Part shown: one piece after another, positions 54,796 to 62,437 of the stretch
How positions within the stretch are numbered: the first letter of the stretch is position 1
How the letters are laid out: every line of letters starts with the position of its first letter
Source: Thermodesulfobacteriota bacterium
GTDB lineage: Bacteria; Desulfobacterota; Syntrophorhabdia; Syntrophorhabdales; JANXAF01
DNA: 64,000 bases
NCBI GenBank assembly: GCA_025062045.1
Contig: JANXAF010000002.1
Span: forward strand, 132,765-196,764
Direction: 5' to 3'
The notes under the pieces: model-generated
What the model was told of the DNA's origin: nothing
The model's input: the letters and a program-made list of their open reading frames with translations, nothing else
Databases searched by the model: none
Translations under genes and position numbers: made by a program

Positions 54796-57065
54796 TCTGC
54801 CACCCCTTCCTCTATGATCTCTAGAACCTTGTCTGGGGTCAGGGGAAGCTCAATAAAAAGTTTTCCAGTGGCGTTATAAAAAGCGCTAGCTACGGCACTA
54901 TGGGCACTCATTCTTATTGTTAATCCCCCTTCCTTTGCCCCAAAAGGGCCTTCAGGGTCTATGGTAGTGACTATTAAACTTTCTATTTCCGGCATATCCT
55001 TCGCAGTGGGAATCTTGTATTCAAGAAGATCAGGGTTTAGAAGGAAACCATGGTGCCACATATTACCTTCCATTATAGCGGCAACACCCGCTTGCATTAC
55101 TGCTCCTTCGAGCTGACCTTCCACAGCCATTGGGTTTATGGCTCTGCCACAGTCATGGACCGCTATAAACTTAGGGATCGAGATTTTTCCGGTTTCCCTG
55201 TCAATTACTATCTCGGCGACGGAGGTTCCGTAACTGAAGGTCCCGGCCATTTGTCCGTAAGGCCTCGCTACCCATTCCCTTTTGAGGTCTATGTTTGGAA
55301 AGTAAGATCCCTTTCCCATAATAGGCTTTCCCTTAAGAAAAGCCTCTCTCACGATCCAAGAAATCGGTATCTTATTTTCGGGATTATTCTTCGAGTAAAC
55401 CATTCTATCTCGTAGAACGATGTTGCTACCGTCTCCACCGAGCTTCTCTTTGGCGATTTCGATTATCTGGCTTCTAGCATCCTCGCAGGCTCTCTTTACC
55501 GCGTTCACACCCACAAAAGCTGCAGCCTGTGAATAGGCACCAGGATCCAAATTTGTAATTTCTGTATCCGCATTCACTATGTTTATGTCCTCCATGGGTA
55601 TGCCTAGAATCTCTGAGGCCACTTGGATGACCATAGATTCGTTTCCTTGACCATTGTCAACAATGGCTGTAATAATTGTGGCCTGACCGTCATCGTTAAA
55701 TTTTACAAAGCAGGTGGAGCCTGACCTAAAACCCATGGGGAATCCACACATGATAGCTACGCAGCCCATCCCGATGCCTTTATATTTTTCGCCTCTTTTC
55801 CATTTCATTCTGAAATTCGATCTCCTTTCAGCTTCCTCAATAGTCTCTTTTAGACCGCAGCTTATGATTTTCGATCCCGTCGCTGTGACATCGCCAGTTG
55901 AAAGCCCATTTTTAAGCCTCATCTCAACTGGATCGATCCCGAGCTCCTTTGCAATAAGGTCCAACTGGGCTTCACATCCGGCAAGAAAAGCCCTTCCGTG
56001 ACAACCGTACATACCCCTTATCCCTTTGTTTGTGTAAACCCTGTAACCGTTGTATCTTACATTTTGCATTCTGTAACATTCTTCATAAACATAAAATGGA
56101 ACTGAGGCAGCAATTGGACCTGTGCTACTATATGCGCCGCCATCGTATATAACTTCGTAATCCCTTGCGATTATCGTGCCGTCCTTTTTTACGCCCGTTT
56201 TGATTTTTGCAATAATATCGTGGACCTGTCTTGAAGCTATAGCATTTTCCTCCCTTGAAAGTACAAGCTTTACCGGCCTTTCTGTCTTGATGGAGAGTAG
56301 CGAGGCTATAAAGTCCGCGGGAGCAACCTCTGACCTTCCACCGAATGCACCACCTATAAAGACATGCCTGACCCTTATTCTATTTAGGGGAATCTTTAGG
56401 AGGTTTGAGAGTGCCTTAGCCCTCACGTGGGGTCCTGCATTTGGCATCCAAAGATCGAGATATCCATTCTTGTAGTATGCAACGCAAGCATAAGGTTCTA
56501 GCATTGCGTAAGATTCACCTTTTGCCCTAAACTTATCCTCCCTCACGTAATACGCTTCCTTAAAAGCCTTATCCACATCGCCAACTTCTATGTGTACATG
56601 GATGTTTATATTTCTTGGGTAGTTTTCATGGATGAGCGGAGCCCCCTCCTTTATAGCTTCTTCCGGATCGAAAACCGGTTCTAAAGGTTCATATTCGACC
56701 TTTATTTGATCTATCGCTTCGAGCGCTGTCTCCTCGTCTATTGCAGCAACTGCCGCCACGTCTTCACCTACGTACCTAACTTTATCGACAGGAAGCATAG
56801 CATGGTCCTGCGTGTACTTAAAGACGCCCCATTTAACTCCGTATCCGTCCTTTCCTGTAACAACTGCTTTTACCCCAACTACTTTCTCCGCCCTTGATGT
56901 GTCGATATGGAGTATCTTGGCATGCGGATAAGGACTCCTCAAAACCTTTGCAATTAGCATATTTGGGAGTTTTATATCAGCGGTGTATTCAGCCGACCCT
57001 GTTACTTTGTGAATGGAATCGGTCCTGGGTACCCTTCTACCCACGACGTAAAATTCTTGTTCCAT
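54792..57065 (-). CDS. hcrA: Molybdenum hydroxylase large subunit (4-hydroxybenzoyl-CoA reductase alpha type)
   Basis: A 757-residue molybdopterin-binding subunit of the xanthine oxidase family. It has the N-terminal VTGSAEYTADIKLPNML, the GGAFGGRSEV molybdopterin loop, GIRGMYGCHGRAFLAGCEAQLD, and the C-terminal GAKEGGL with the catalytic Glu region. Length matches HcrA (about 770). The GGTGGGGG site precedes the ATG. A promoter-like pair and a 12-bp palindrome lie upstream, after dctM. CoA-ester reduction of a hydroxyaromatic acid is inferred from the FAD subunit; hydroxylation of an N-heterocycle cannot be excluded. Confidence 0.82.
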   Translation of the reverse strand: MEQEFYVVGRRVPRTDSIHKVTGSAEYTADIKLPNMLIAKVLRSPYPHAKILHIDTSRAEKVVGVKAVVTGKDGYGVKWGVFKYTQDHAMLPVDKVRYVGEDVAAVAAIDEETALEAIDQIKVEYEPLEPVFDPEEAIKEGAPLIHENYPRNINIHVHIEVGDVDKAFKEAYYVREDKFRAKGESYAMLEPYACVAYYKNGYLDLWMPNAGPHVRAKALSNLLKIPLNRIRVRHVFIGGAFGGRSEVAPADFIASLLSIKTERPVKLVLSREENAIASRQVHDIIAKIKTGVKKDGTIIARDYEVIYDGGAYSSTGPIAASVPFYVYEECYRMQNVRYNGYRVYTNKGIRGMYGCHGRAFLAGCEAQLDLIAKELGIDPVEMRLKNGLSTGDVTATGSKIISCGLKETIEEAERRSNFRMKWKRGEKYKGIGMGCVAIMCGFPMGFRSGSTCFVKFNDDGQATIITAIVDNGQGNESMVIQVASEILGIPMEDINIVNADTEITNLDPGAYSQAAAFVGVNAVKRACEDARSQIIEIAKEKLGGDGSNIVLRDRMVYSKNNPENKIPISWIVREAFLKGKPIMGKGSYFPNIDLKREWVARPYGQMAGTFSYGTSVAEIVIDRETGKISIPKFIAVHDCGRAINPMAVEGQLEGAVMQAGVAAIMEGNMWHHGFLLNPDLLEYKIPTAKDMPEIESLIVTTIDPEGPFGAKEGGLTIRMSAHSAVASAFYNATGKLFIELPLTPDKVLEIIEEGVAE

Positions 57066-57096
57066 GCTACCCCCACCTTGGGAAAAGTCTACGGAT

Positions 57097-57125
57097 AAAA
57101 TAAAGGATTTTTAAACTCAATGCAA
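57097..57125 (-). promoter_or_regulatory. Putative promoter for hcrABC-like operon
   Basis: On the minus strand TTGCAT (57120-57125) and TATTTT (57097-57102) are 17 bases apart, about 30 bases before the large-subunit ATG. Confidence 0.4.
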
Positions 57126-57131
57126 GGAAAA

Positions 57132-57143
57132 TTTGTATACAAA
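57132..57143. promoter_or_regulatory. 12-bp palindrome TTTGTATACAAA, putative operator
   Basis: A perfect inverted repeat in the dctM-hcrA spacer, 6 bases upstream of the putative -35 box. It fits the TnGT-n-ACnA form of GntR/FadR-type operators. Its place suggests control of the molybdenum hydroxylase genes by an aromatic-acid or acyl-CoA-responsive regulator. Confidence 0.45.
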
Positions 57144-57163
57144 GTTTCTCCGGGCGAGTAGCC

Positions 57164-58471
57164 CTATTTCATGAGGCCTGGAAGAAAGGTTGCTATTTCT
57201 GGGAATATGGTAAGGAGCAAGGCGAGAACAATTTTTGCTATCCAGAAAGGTACCGCACCCCGAAAGATTGTGGAAAGCGGTACATCTTTTGCGACACCTG
57301 CCGTAACGTAAACGCAGATACCAACAGGAGGGGTGAGTGTGCCGATACTTACCATAACTATAAGCACTATACCGAACCAGACAGGATCAAATCCAAGTTT
57401 TATTATGAGCGGGTGCATGATTGGAACTGTAAGTGCTATTATGGCAAGTCCATCAATAAAGCATCCGAGAAGGATATAAAAAACGTATATGCCAAGCATA
57501 ATAACGTAAGGAGAAACAGGCAATCCCAAAACAAATTCTGAAAGCTTTGTGGGAATGTTGGTAACAGTGATAAAACGGCCAAACATTGTAGCCCCAATCA
57601 GTATTAGAAAGACCATCCCCGTTACTGTGGCGGCCTCATTTAAGGCGTTCCTGAAACTCTCCTTTGTCATCTTTTTTGTCACCAAAGAATAGACAAGCGA
57701 GGCAAATGCTCCGACAGCAGCTGCCTCAGTGGGTGTGAAAACCCCTGTGTATATTCCTCCCATAGACAGAATGAAGATACCAAGTACCGGGTAGATCTTT
57801 GAGGAAACTTTTATTTTTTCAACAAAGCTTGCAGGTCTTAGTTGGGTCGAAGGAGCCACACTAGGATCGATCCTTATCCATATTGCAATCACGAACGTGT
57901 AAAGAATTATTAGAACAATCCCAGGAAGTATTCCGGCTATGAGAAGCTTTCCTATTGACTCGTATGTCAATAGTCCGTAAAGAACAAGAGCAGTACTTGG
58001 CGGTATAAGAATGTCGATTCCACCGCCCGCAGCTATACAACCGGTACTGAAAGAGTCTTTATACCCATATCTTCTCATTTCAGGGAGTGCAACTGCCGTG
58101 AACGTGGCCACCGTTGCAATTATCGAACCGGATAGGGCACCAAATACACCGCAAGCCCCAACCGTTGCCATAGCGAGTCCCCCTCTAAATTTTCCGATCC
58201 AAACGTTCAGGGCCTCGTATATTTCTCTTCCCAGTCCAGCATGAAGAAGGAATAAACCCATAAGTACGAAAAGGGGTATTACACTTAGGGCATGAACACT
58301 CGCACTTGCAAAGACATCCATACCAAGCTTAGCAAGAGTAGCCTTAACGTTCGTAAGATAAGCAAATCCGCAAAGTCCTACGAGTAACATTGAGAGCCCA
58401 ATGGGAAGCCTTGTAGCCATAATGAGGAGGAACCCGATTATACCGAGAATTCCGACGAGTTCGGGGCTCAC
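57164..58471 (-). CDS. dctM: TRAP transporter large permease DctM
   Basis: A 435-residue integral membrane subunit with about twelve helices. Typical DctM segments include GIIGFLLIMATRLPIGLSML, GACGVFGALSGSIIATVATF, the PPSTALVLYGLLT block and FIDGLAIIALTVPIMHPL. It carries the substrate across the inner membrane, driven by a Na+ or H+ gradient. It overlaps dctQ by 4 bases and is followed, 98 bases on, by the hydroxylase operon on the same strand. Confidence 0.95.
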   Translation of the reverse strand: MSPELVGILGIIGFLLIMATRLPIGLSMLLVGLCGFAYLTNVKATLAKLGMDVFASASVHALSVIPLFVLMGLFLLHAGLGREIYEALNVWIGKFRGGLAMATVGACGVFGALSGSIIATVATFTAVALPEMRRYGYKDSFSTGCIAAGGGIDILIPPSTALVLYGLLTYESIGKLLIAGILPGIVLIILYTFVIAIWIRIDPSVAPSTQLRPASFVEKIKVSSKIYPVLGIFILSMGGIYTGVFTPTEAAAVGAFASLVYSLVTKKMTKESFRNALNEAATVTGMVFLILIGATMFGRFITVTNIPTKLSEFVLGLPVSPYVIMLGIYVFYILLGCFIDGLAIIALTVPIMHPLIIKLGFDPVWFGIVLIVMVSIGTLTPPVGICVYVTAGVAKDVPLSTIFRGAVPFWIAKIVLALLLTIFPEIATFLPGLMK

Positions 58472-58947
58472 CTGTCTACCCTCTTGAAAGACTCGACAAG
58501 ATCTAGAAAGAGGGCTAAAAAGAATATGAACGTACCAAAAGCTGCAAGGATAAAAAAAGGATAGATGGGAATGTGTAAGACTCCCGTAACCGTTTTACCG
58601 AGATAGAGCCTTTTTGCATGCATAAGAAGCTGCCAAGTCATGATGAGAGTCAATCCAATGCTTATTAGGTAAACTATGCGGTCAAGGCAGATTCTTGCCT
58701 TCAAAGGGAGTTTTGTATAGGCAGCTTCAATCGCTATGTGGCCTTTTTTTAACTGGGTATAACCGATTGAGAAAAAGACGAAAGTTGCAAGCATCAACTC
58801 CGTTACTTCATAGGAGCCGGTTACGGGAGCCTGGAGGAACTTGCGGCCAAAGACATCGATTATGGTCAGAAACATCATGGCCATAAGAATTACAAGACCC
58901 ACATCCTTAGTCCTCTGAACGAGGGCGACAATTATCCTTCTTCCCAC
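58468..58947 (-). CDS. dctQ: TRAP transporter small permease DctQ
   Basis: A 159-residue membrane protein with four helices, the usual DctQ topology, and the FGRKFLQAPVTGSYEVTELMLATFVFFSIG core. It stabilises DctM in the permease complex. It shares one base with the dctP stop and overlaps dctM by 4 bases. Confidence 0.92.
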   Translation of the reverse strand: MGRRIIVALVQRTKDVGLVILMAMMFLTIIDVFGRKFLQAPVTGSYEVTELMLATFVFFSIGYTQLKKGHIAIEAAYTKLPLKARICLDRIVYLISIGLTLIMTWQLLMHAKRLYLGKTVTGVLHIPIYPFFILAAFGTFIFFLALFLDLVESFKRVDR

Positions 58948-59960
58948 TACTTCTCGAACTCCCTGCTAAGTTTCATCATTTCGTCAAAGAAACGTTTTCC
59001 GGGTAGTCCTTTACCCTCCATCTTTGCTATCCAGGCGTTATAAACGGGAGCCACGGCACTACGCCACTTTTCGAATTCCTCCCGTGTCAACTCGTGGATT
59101 TGAACATTTGCTTTTCTGTGGATTTCTATAGATTTCTTCGCTATATCGTCGTATATTGCGGCCCCTTTAAAAGCTATCTTTCTTCCTGTTGTATCCTCGA
59201 GCACTTTTCTGTCTCTAGGAGAAAGTTTTTCGTAAGCCTGTTTATTCATGGCAACTATCATTACAGGCACATACGCATTAAGCACTGTTGCATATGAAGT
59301 CACTTCGTAGAGGCGAAAATGCATGCTGGCTGACCACGGTGTGAAAACCCCATCTATGACCCCTCTCTTTAGCATCTCGTACTGTTCACCGACAGGAGCC
59401 GTGATAGGAGACGCACCAAGAGCTGATGCAAGTTCTTTAGTAGAAGGACCATGAACCCTAATCTTTAAACCTTTAAGGTCTAAGATACTCCTTATCGGCT
59501 TTTTGGTGAAAAGTTGTCCGGGATCACCAGCCCAAATCCAAAGAATGTGAGTATCCGCATACTCTTTTCTAAATTCCAATATTCTATCCCAGATTCCATA
59601 TATCGTCTTTGTCACATGCTGAGCCGAATTAAATATGAAGGGTAATTCAAAACCTTCCGTTAAAGGGAATTTACCTGCGGTATAAGAGGGAAGCGTATAA
59701 ATTATTTCCGCAACTCCTGTCACAACGGAGTCGTAAAGGTCAGCGGGCTTAGCAAGAGTGGCATTAGGATATATAGTTATCTTTACCCTACCTTCCGTTA
59801 GCCTTTCGACTTCTTTGGCCCAGGGCTCAATGAGCTCAGCGTGCATCGCATGAGAAGTTGGAACAAAATGGGCAAGTTTAAGTTCAACTCCCGAGCTAGT
59901 GTTGATAAAGAGTAAAAAGCACAATAAAAGAACAAAAAGCACGGCAAACGATCTTTTCAT
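58947..59960 (-). CDS. dctP: TRAP transporter periplasmic solute-binding protein DctP
   Basis: A 337-residue secreted binding protein with a signal peptide (about residues 1-24). The DctP fold is clear, with ELKLAHFVPTSHAMH, the conserved carboxylate-binding Arg in DLKGLKIRVHGPST, and GVFTPWSASMHFRLYEVT. These proteins bind organic acids, including aromatic carboxylates in several soil and anaerobic bacteria. Here it is paired with a hydroxybenzoyl-CoA-reductase-like enzyme, so a hydroxylated aromatic acid is a reasonable guess. An AGGGGG site precedes the ATG. Confidence 0.93.
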   Translation of the reverse strand: MKRSFAVLFVLLLCFLLFINTSSGVELKLAHFVPTSHAMHAELIEPWAKEVERLTEGRVKITIYPNATLAKPADLYDSVVTGVAEIIYTLPSYTAGKFPLTEGFELPFIFNSAQHVTKTIYGIWDRILEFRKEYADTHILWIWAGDPGQLFTKKPIRSILDLKGLKIRVHGPSTKELASALGASPITAPVGEQYEMLKRGVIDGVFTPWSASMHFRLYEVTSYATVLNAYVPVMIVAMNKQAYEKLSPRDRKVLEDTTGRKIAFKGAAIYDDIAKKSIEIHRKANVQIHELTREEFEKWRSAVAPVYNAWIAKMEGKGLPGKRFFDEMMKLSREFEK

Positions 59961-59989
59961 CGGATATACCCCCTCTCTTTTTTTGTGAT

Positions 59990-60019
59990 ATTCTAATTAC
60001 CGTTTGGCTAAGCTGTCAA
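59990..60019 (-). promoter_or_regulatory. Putative promoter for dctPQM
   Basis: On the minus strand a perfect TTGACA (60014-60019) and TAGAAT (59990-59995) are 18 bases apart, giving a leader of about 25 bases with a strong ribosome-binding site. Confidence 0.6.
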
Positions 60020-60078
60020 CTCTTCCTATCGGAGAAGAACTGAGGCACGACTAAAAAATGCTCGATTTAAAAAGTTTG

Positions 60079-60216
60079 CTAATCTCCTTCTTTTTCAAAT
60101 GCACTTTTTGGAGCATTACATACTGGACATCTCCAGTCTTCGGATAGTTCCTCAAAGGGAACCTTCTCTACCTTTTCATCGTATCTATATCCGCATATGG
60201 TGCATGTCCAAACCAT
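60079..60216 (-). CDS. Rubredoxin (short form, 45 residues)
   Basis: A 45-residue rubredoxin. CTICGY (Cys5, Cys8) and [15 protein letters not shown] (Cys30, Cys33) form the FeS4 site. The loop between the knuckles is about eight residues shorter than in classical rubredoxins, as in rubredoxin-like (Rdl) proteins and rubrerythrin tails. GGGAGGAACT precedes the ATG. It lies 10 bases after the perR stop and is probably cotranscribed. It likely passes electrons to rubrerythrin or superoxide reductase. Confidence 0.9.
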   Translation of the reverse strand: MVWTCTICGYRYDEKVEKVPFEELSEDWRCPVCNAPKSAFEKEGD

Positions 60217-60226
60217 AGTTCCTCCC

Positions 60227-60625
60227 TTATTTACATGATTGACAGATTCCGTAAAGATCTATTTGAACTCTTTCTACTTGAAACCCTTCTGGAAGTGTAC
60301 TTGGAAGACTAAAGGATATTTCCGTAGTTATGTCAAAAACCTTTCCGCATTTTGTGCATACAGCGTGGGAGTGGGGCGTCGTTGAGGGATCGAAGCGCTT
60401 TCTTTGAGGGTCTACGGTAAGTTCATGTAAGAGCCCTCGTTTTTTGAGCATCTCCAATGTGTTATAGACTGTAGCAAACGAAATGGTTGGAAACTTCATT
60501 GAGACGGCCCTAAAGACATCGAGGGCGGAAGGATGTTCTTTGTTGTCTTTAAGGTATTCGAGTATTGCCATCCTCTGCGGAGTCATCTTAAAATCATAGG
60601 GCTTCTTTTTGTCTTTTGGCACCAC
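60227..60625 (-). CDS. perR: Peroxide-responsive regulator PerR (Fur family)
   Basis: A 132-residue Fur-family repressor. The winged helix is followed by a dimerisation domain with structural zinc cysteines Cys90, Cys93, Cys128 and Cys131. The regulatory metal ligands match Bacillus PerR with an offset of six: His31, Asp79, His85, His87 and Asp98. The Asp at the last place is typical of PerR rather than Fur. Iron-catalysed oxidation of His31 or His85 would release DNA. The GTG at 60625 coincides with the predicted transcription start, so the mRNA is probably leaderless; a second GTG follows directly. Confidence 0.88.
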   Translation of the reverse strand: MVPKDKKKPYDFKMTPQRMAILEYLKDNKEHPSALDVFRAVSMKFPTISFATVYNTLEMLKKRGLLHELTVDPQRKRFDPSTTPHSHAVCTKCGKVFDITTEISFSLPSTLPEGFQVERVQIDLYGICQSCK

Positions 60626-60631
60626 GGTGAT

Positions 60632-60660
60632 ATGTTAAAATTTGAAAAAATTACTGTCAA
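60632..60660 (-). promoter_or_regulatory. Putative perR promoter
   Basis: On the minus strand a perfect TTGACA (60655-60660) and TAACAT (60632-60637) are 17 bases apart. The -10 box ends 6 bases before the GTG, so transcription would start at the initiation codon. Confidence 0.6.
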
Positions 60661-60703
60661 GTCATTTTTTTCAATTATGATTTATATGAATGCGGGAGGG
60701 AAC

Positions 60704-62380
60704 ATGAGATCTGACAAGATGAAAAAGGGCTTAGAAAGAGCACCTCATAGATCCCTATTTTATGCTTTGGGATACGAACCTGAGGAGATCGAAGGGCCTA
60801 TAATAGGGATTGCGAATTCGGCAAACGAACTGATTCCTGGGCACATGCACTTAGATAGGATATCGAAGGCAGTAAAAGAGGGAGTCAGGATGGCTGGCGG
60901 GACACCCATGGAATTTTTTACGATTGGACTCTGTGATGGGATAGCCATGGGGCATGAGGGAATGAAATACTCTTTATGCTCGCGAGAACTTATCTGCGAT
61001 TCAATTGAGGTCATGGCAAAAGCTTACCCCTTCGACGGACTTGTCCTTATACCGAACTGCGACAAAATTGTTCCTGGAATGATGATGGCAGCCATGAGAC
61101 TAAACATCCCTACAGTAATTATAAGTGGTGGACCTATGCTTAAGGGATACTTCAGAAAAAGACCGATCGATCTTATATCTGTGTTTGAAGCAGTTGGGAA
61201 AGTGACAAAAGGAGAAATGAACGAGGAAGAACTAAAAGCGCTTGAAGAGAACGCCTGTCCCGGACCAGGTTCCTGTAGCGGTATGTTTACCGCCAATTCG
61301 ATGAACTGTATCTGTGAGGCTTTGGGCATTGCACTTCCTGGAAACGGTACTATACCGGCCGTATACTCCCAAAGGATTAGGCTCGCTAAACTTGCAGGGA
61401 AAAAGATCGTAAGCCTCGTAAAAAAAGGGATATGTCCTAGGGACGTTATGACTTTGGAGGCATTTAAAAATGCTATAGCGGTTGACATGGCTTTCGGGGG
61501 ATCCACGAACACGGTACTCCATCTTATAGCAACTGCGCGCGAAGGCGGTATCAGTCTGGATCTTTCCGTTTTCGACGAGATCTCCGAAAAGACGCCCCAC
61601 ATATGCAACATGAGACCTTCTGGACCTCACCATCTGGAAGACCTTTATCACGCGGGTGGTGTCTTTGCAATAATGAAAAGGTTAGCCGAGAAAGCACTGA
61701 TAAATTTAGACTGTTTGACAGTTTCAGAAAAGCGGATTGGCGAGATCATAAAGGAGACAGAGATACTTGATGATGAAGTCGTAAGACCCCTTGAGCGTGC
61801 TTACGATGAAAAAGGGGGTATCACGGTCTTAAAAGGGAATTTGGCCCCAGAAGGCGCAATTGTGAAAAAGAGCGGTGTAGAGAAAAGTATATGGAGATTT
61901 GAGGGAAAGGCAAAGGTGTTTAACAGTGAAGAGGAGGCGGTAGAAGCTCTAAAAGCAAAAAAACTGAGACCGAAGGATGCGTGTATCATAAGATACGAGG
62001 GCCCAAAAGGTGGCCCAGGGATGAGAGAGATGCTTGCCCCGACAAGCCTCCTTGTCGGTTTAGGCTTAGACAAGGACTGCGCATTGATAACGGATGGCAG
62101 ATTTTCTGGGGGAACGAGAGGGCTTTGTATTGGACATGTCTCCCCTGAGGCCCAAAGTGGAGGACCGATTGCTTTCGTTGAAGACGGTGACGGAATCGTA
62201 ATAGACATAGGCAAAAAACTCATTGAAGTTCTGGTACCAGAAGGAGAGATAGAGCGAAGGAAAAGAAACTGGAGACCTCCTGAGCCAAAAATAAAAGAAG
62301 GCTACCTTGCGCGGTACTCGTACTTTGTTAGTTCGGGATCCTATGGAGCAGTGCTCTCTTTTTCGCCTTCTGGCGGTTGA
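60704..62380 (+). CDS. ilvD: Dihydroxy-acid dehydratase IlvD
   Basis: A 558-residue iron-sulphur dehydratase of branched-chain amino acid synthesis. It begins [19 protein letters not shown], then has [13 protein letters not shown], cluster cysteines in PNCDKIVPG and [16 protein letters not shown], and the C-terminal [17 protein letters not shown]. The ATG at 60704 follows GGGAGGG and gives the family N-terminus; the frame is open back to 60533, but that part is antisense to perR. It is complete. ileS follows 57 bases downstream. Confidence 0.96.
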   Translation: MRSDKMKKGLERAPHRSLFYALGYEPEEIEGPIIGIANSANELIPGHMHLDRISKAVKEGVRMAGGTPMEFFTIGLCDGIAMGHEGMKYSLCSRELICDSIEVMAKAYPFDGLVLIPNCDKIVPGMMMAAMRLNIPTVIISGGPMLKGYFRKRPIDLISVFEAVGKVTKGEMNEEELKALEENACPGPGSCSGMFTANSMNCICEALGIALPGNGTIPAVYSQRIRLAKLAGKKIVSLVKKGICPRDVMTLEAFKNAIAVDMAFGGSTNTVLHLIATAREGGISLDLSVFDEISEKTPHICNMRPSGPHHLEDLYHAGGVFAIMKRLAEKALINLDCLTVSEKRIGEIIKETEILDDEVVRPLERAYDEKGGITVLKGNLAPEGAIVKKSGVEKSIWRFEGKAKVFNSEEEAVEALKAKKLRPKDACIIRYEGPKGGPGMREMLAPTSLLVGLGLDKDCALITDGRFSGGTRGLCIGHVSPEAQSGGPIAFVEDGDGIVIDIGKKLIEVLVPEGEIERRKRNWRPPEPKIKEGYLARYSYFVSSGSYGAVLSFSPSGG

Positions 62381-62437
62381 ACTGGCCCAAGCTTTGTGCT
62401 AACCTTAGAAACCGAAGCTTTTTAAAGGGACTTCTTT

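Noticed and set aside
60533-60703. N-terminal extension of ilvD
   Set aside because: This part is antisense to perR and does not resemble IlvD; GGGAGGG places the start at 60704.
61024-61611. Long open frame antisense to ilvD, 195 codons
   Set aside because: It lies wholly inside ilvD, is a side effect of its codon use, and has no ribosome-binding site or family resemblance.
62381-62437. T-box or attenuator before ileS
   Set aside because: The spacer is only 57 bases, with just a weak AAGCTT inverted repeat and no T-box sequence.
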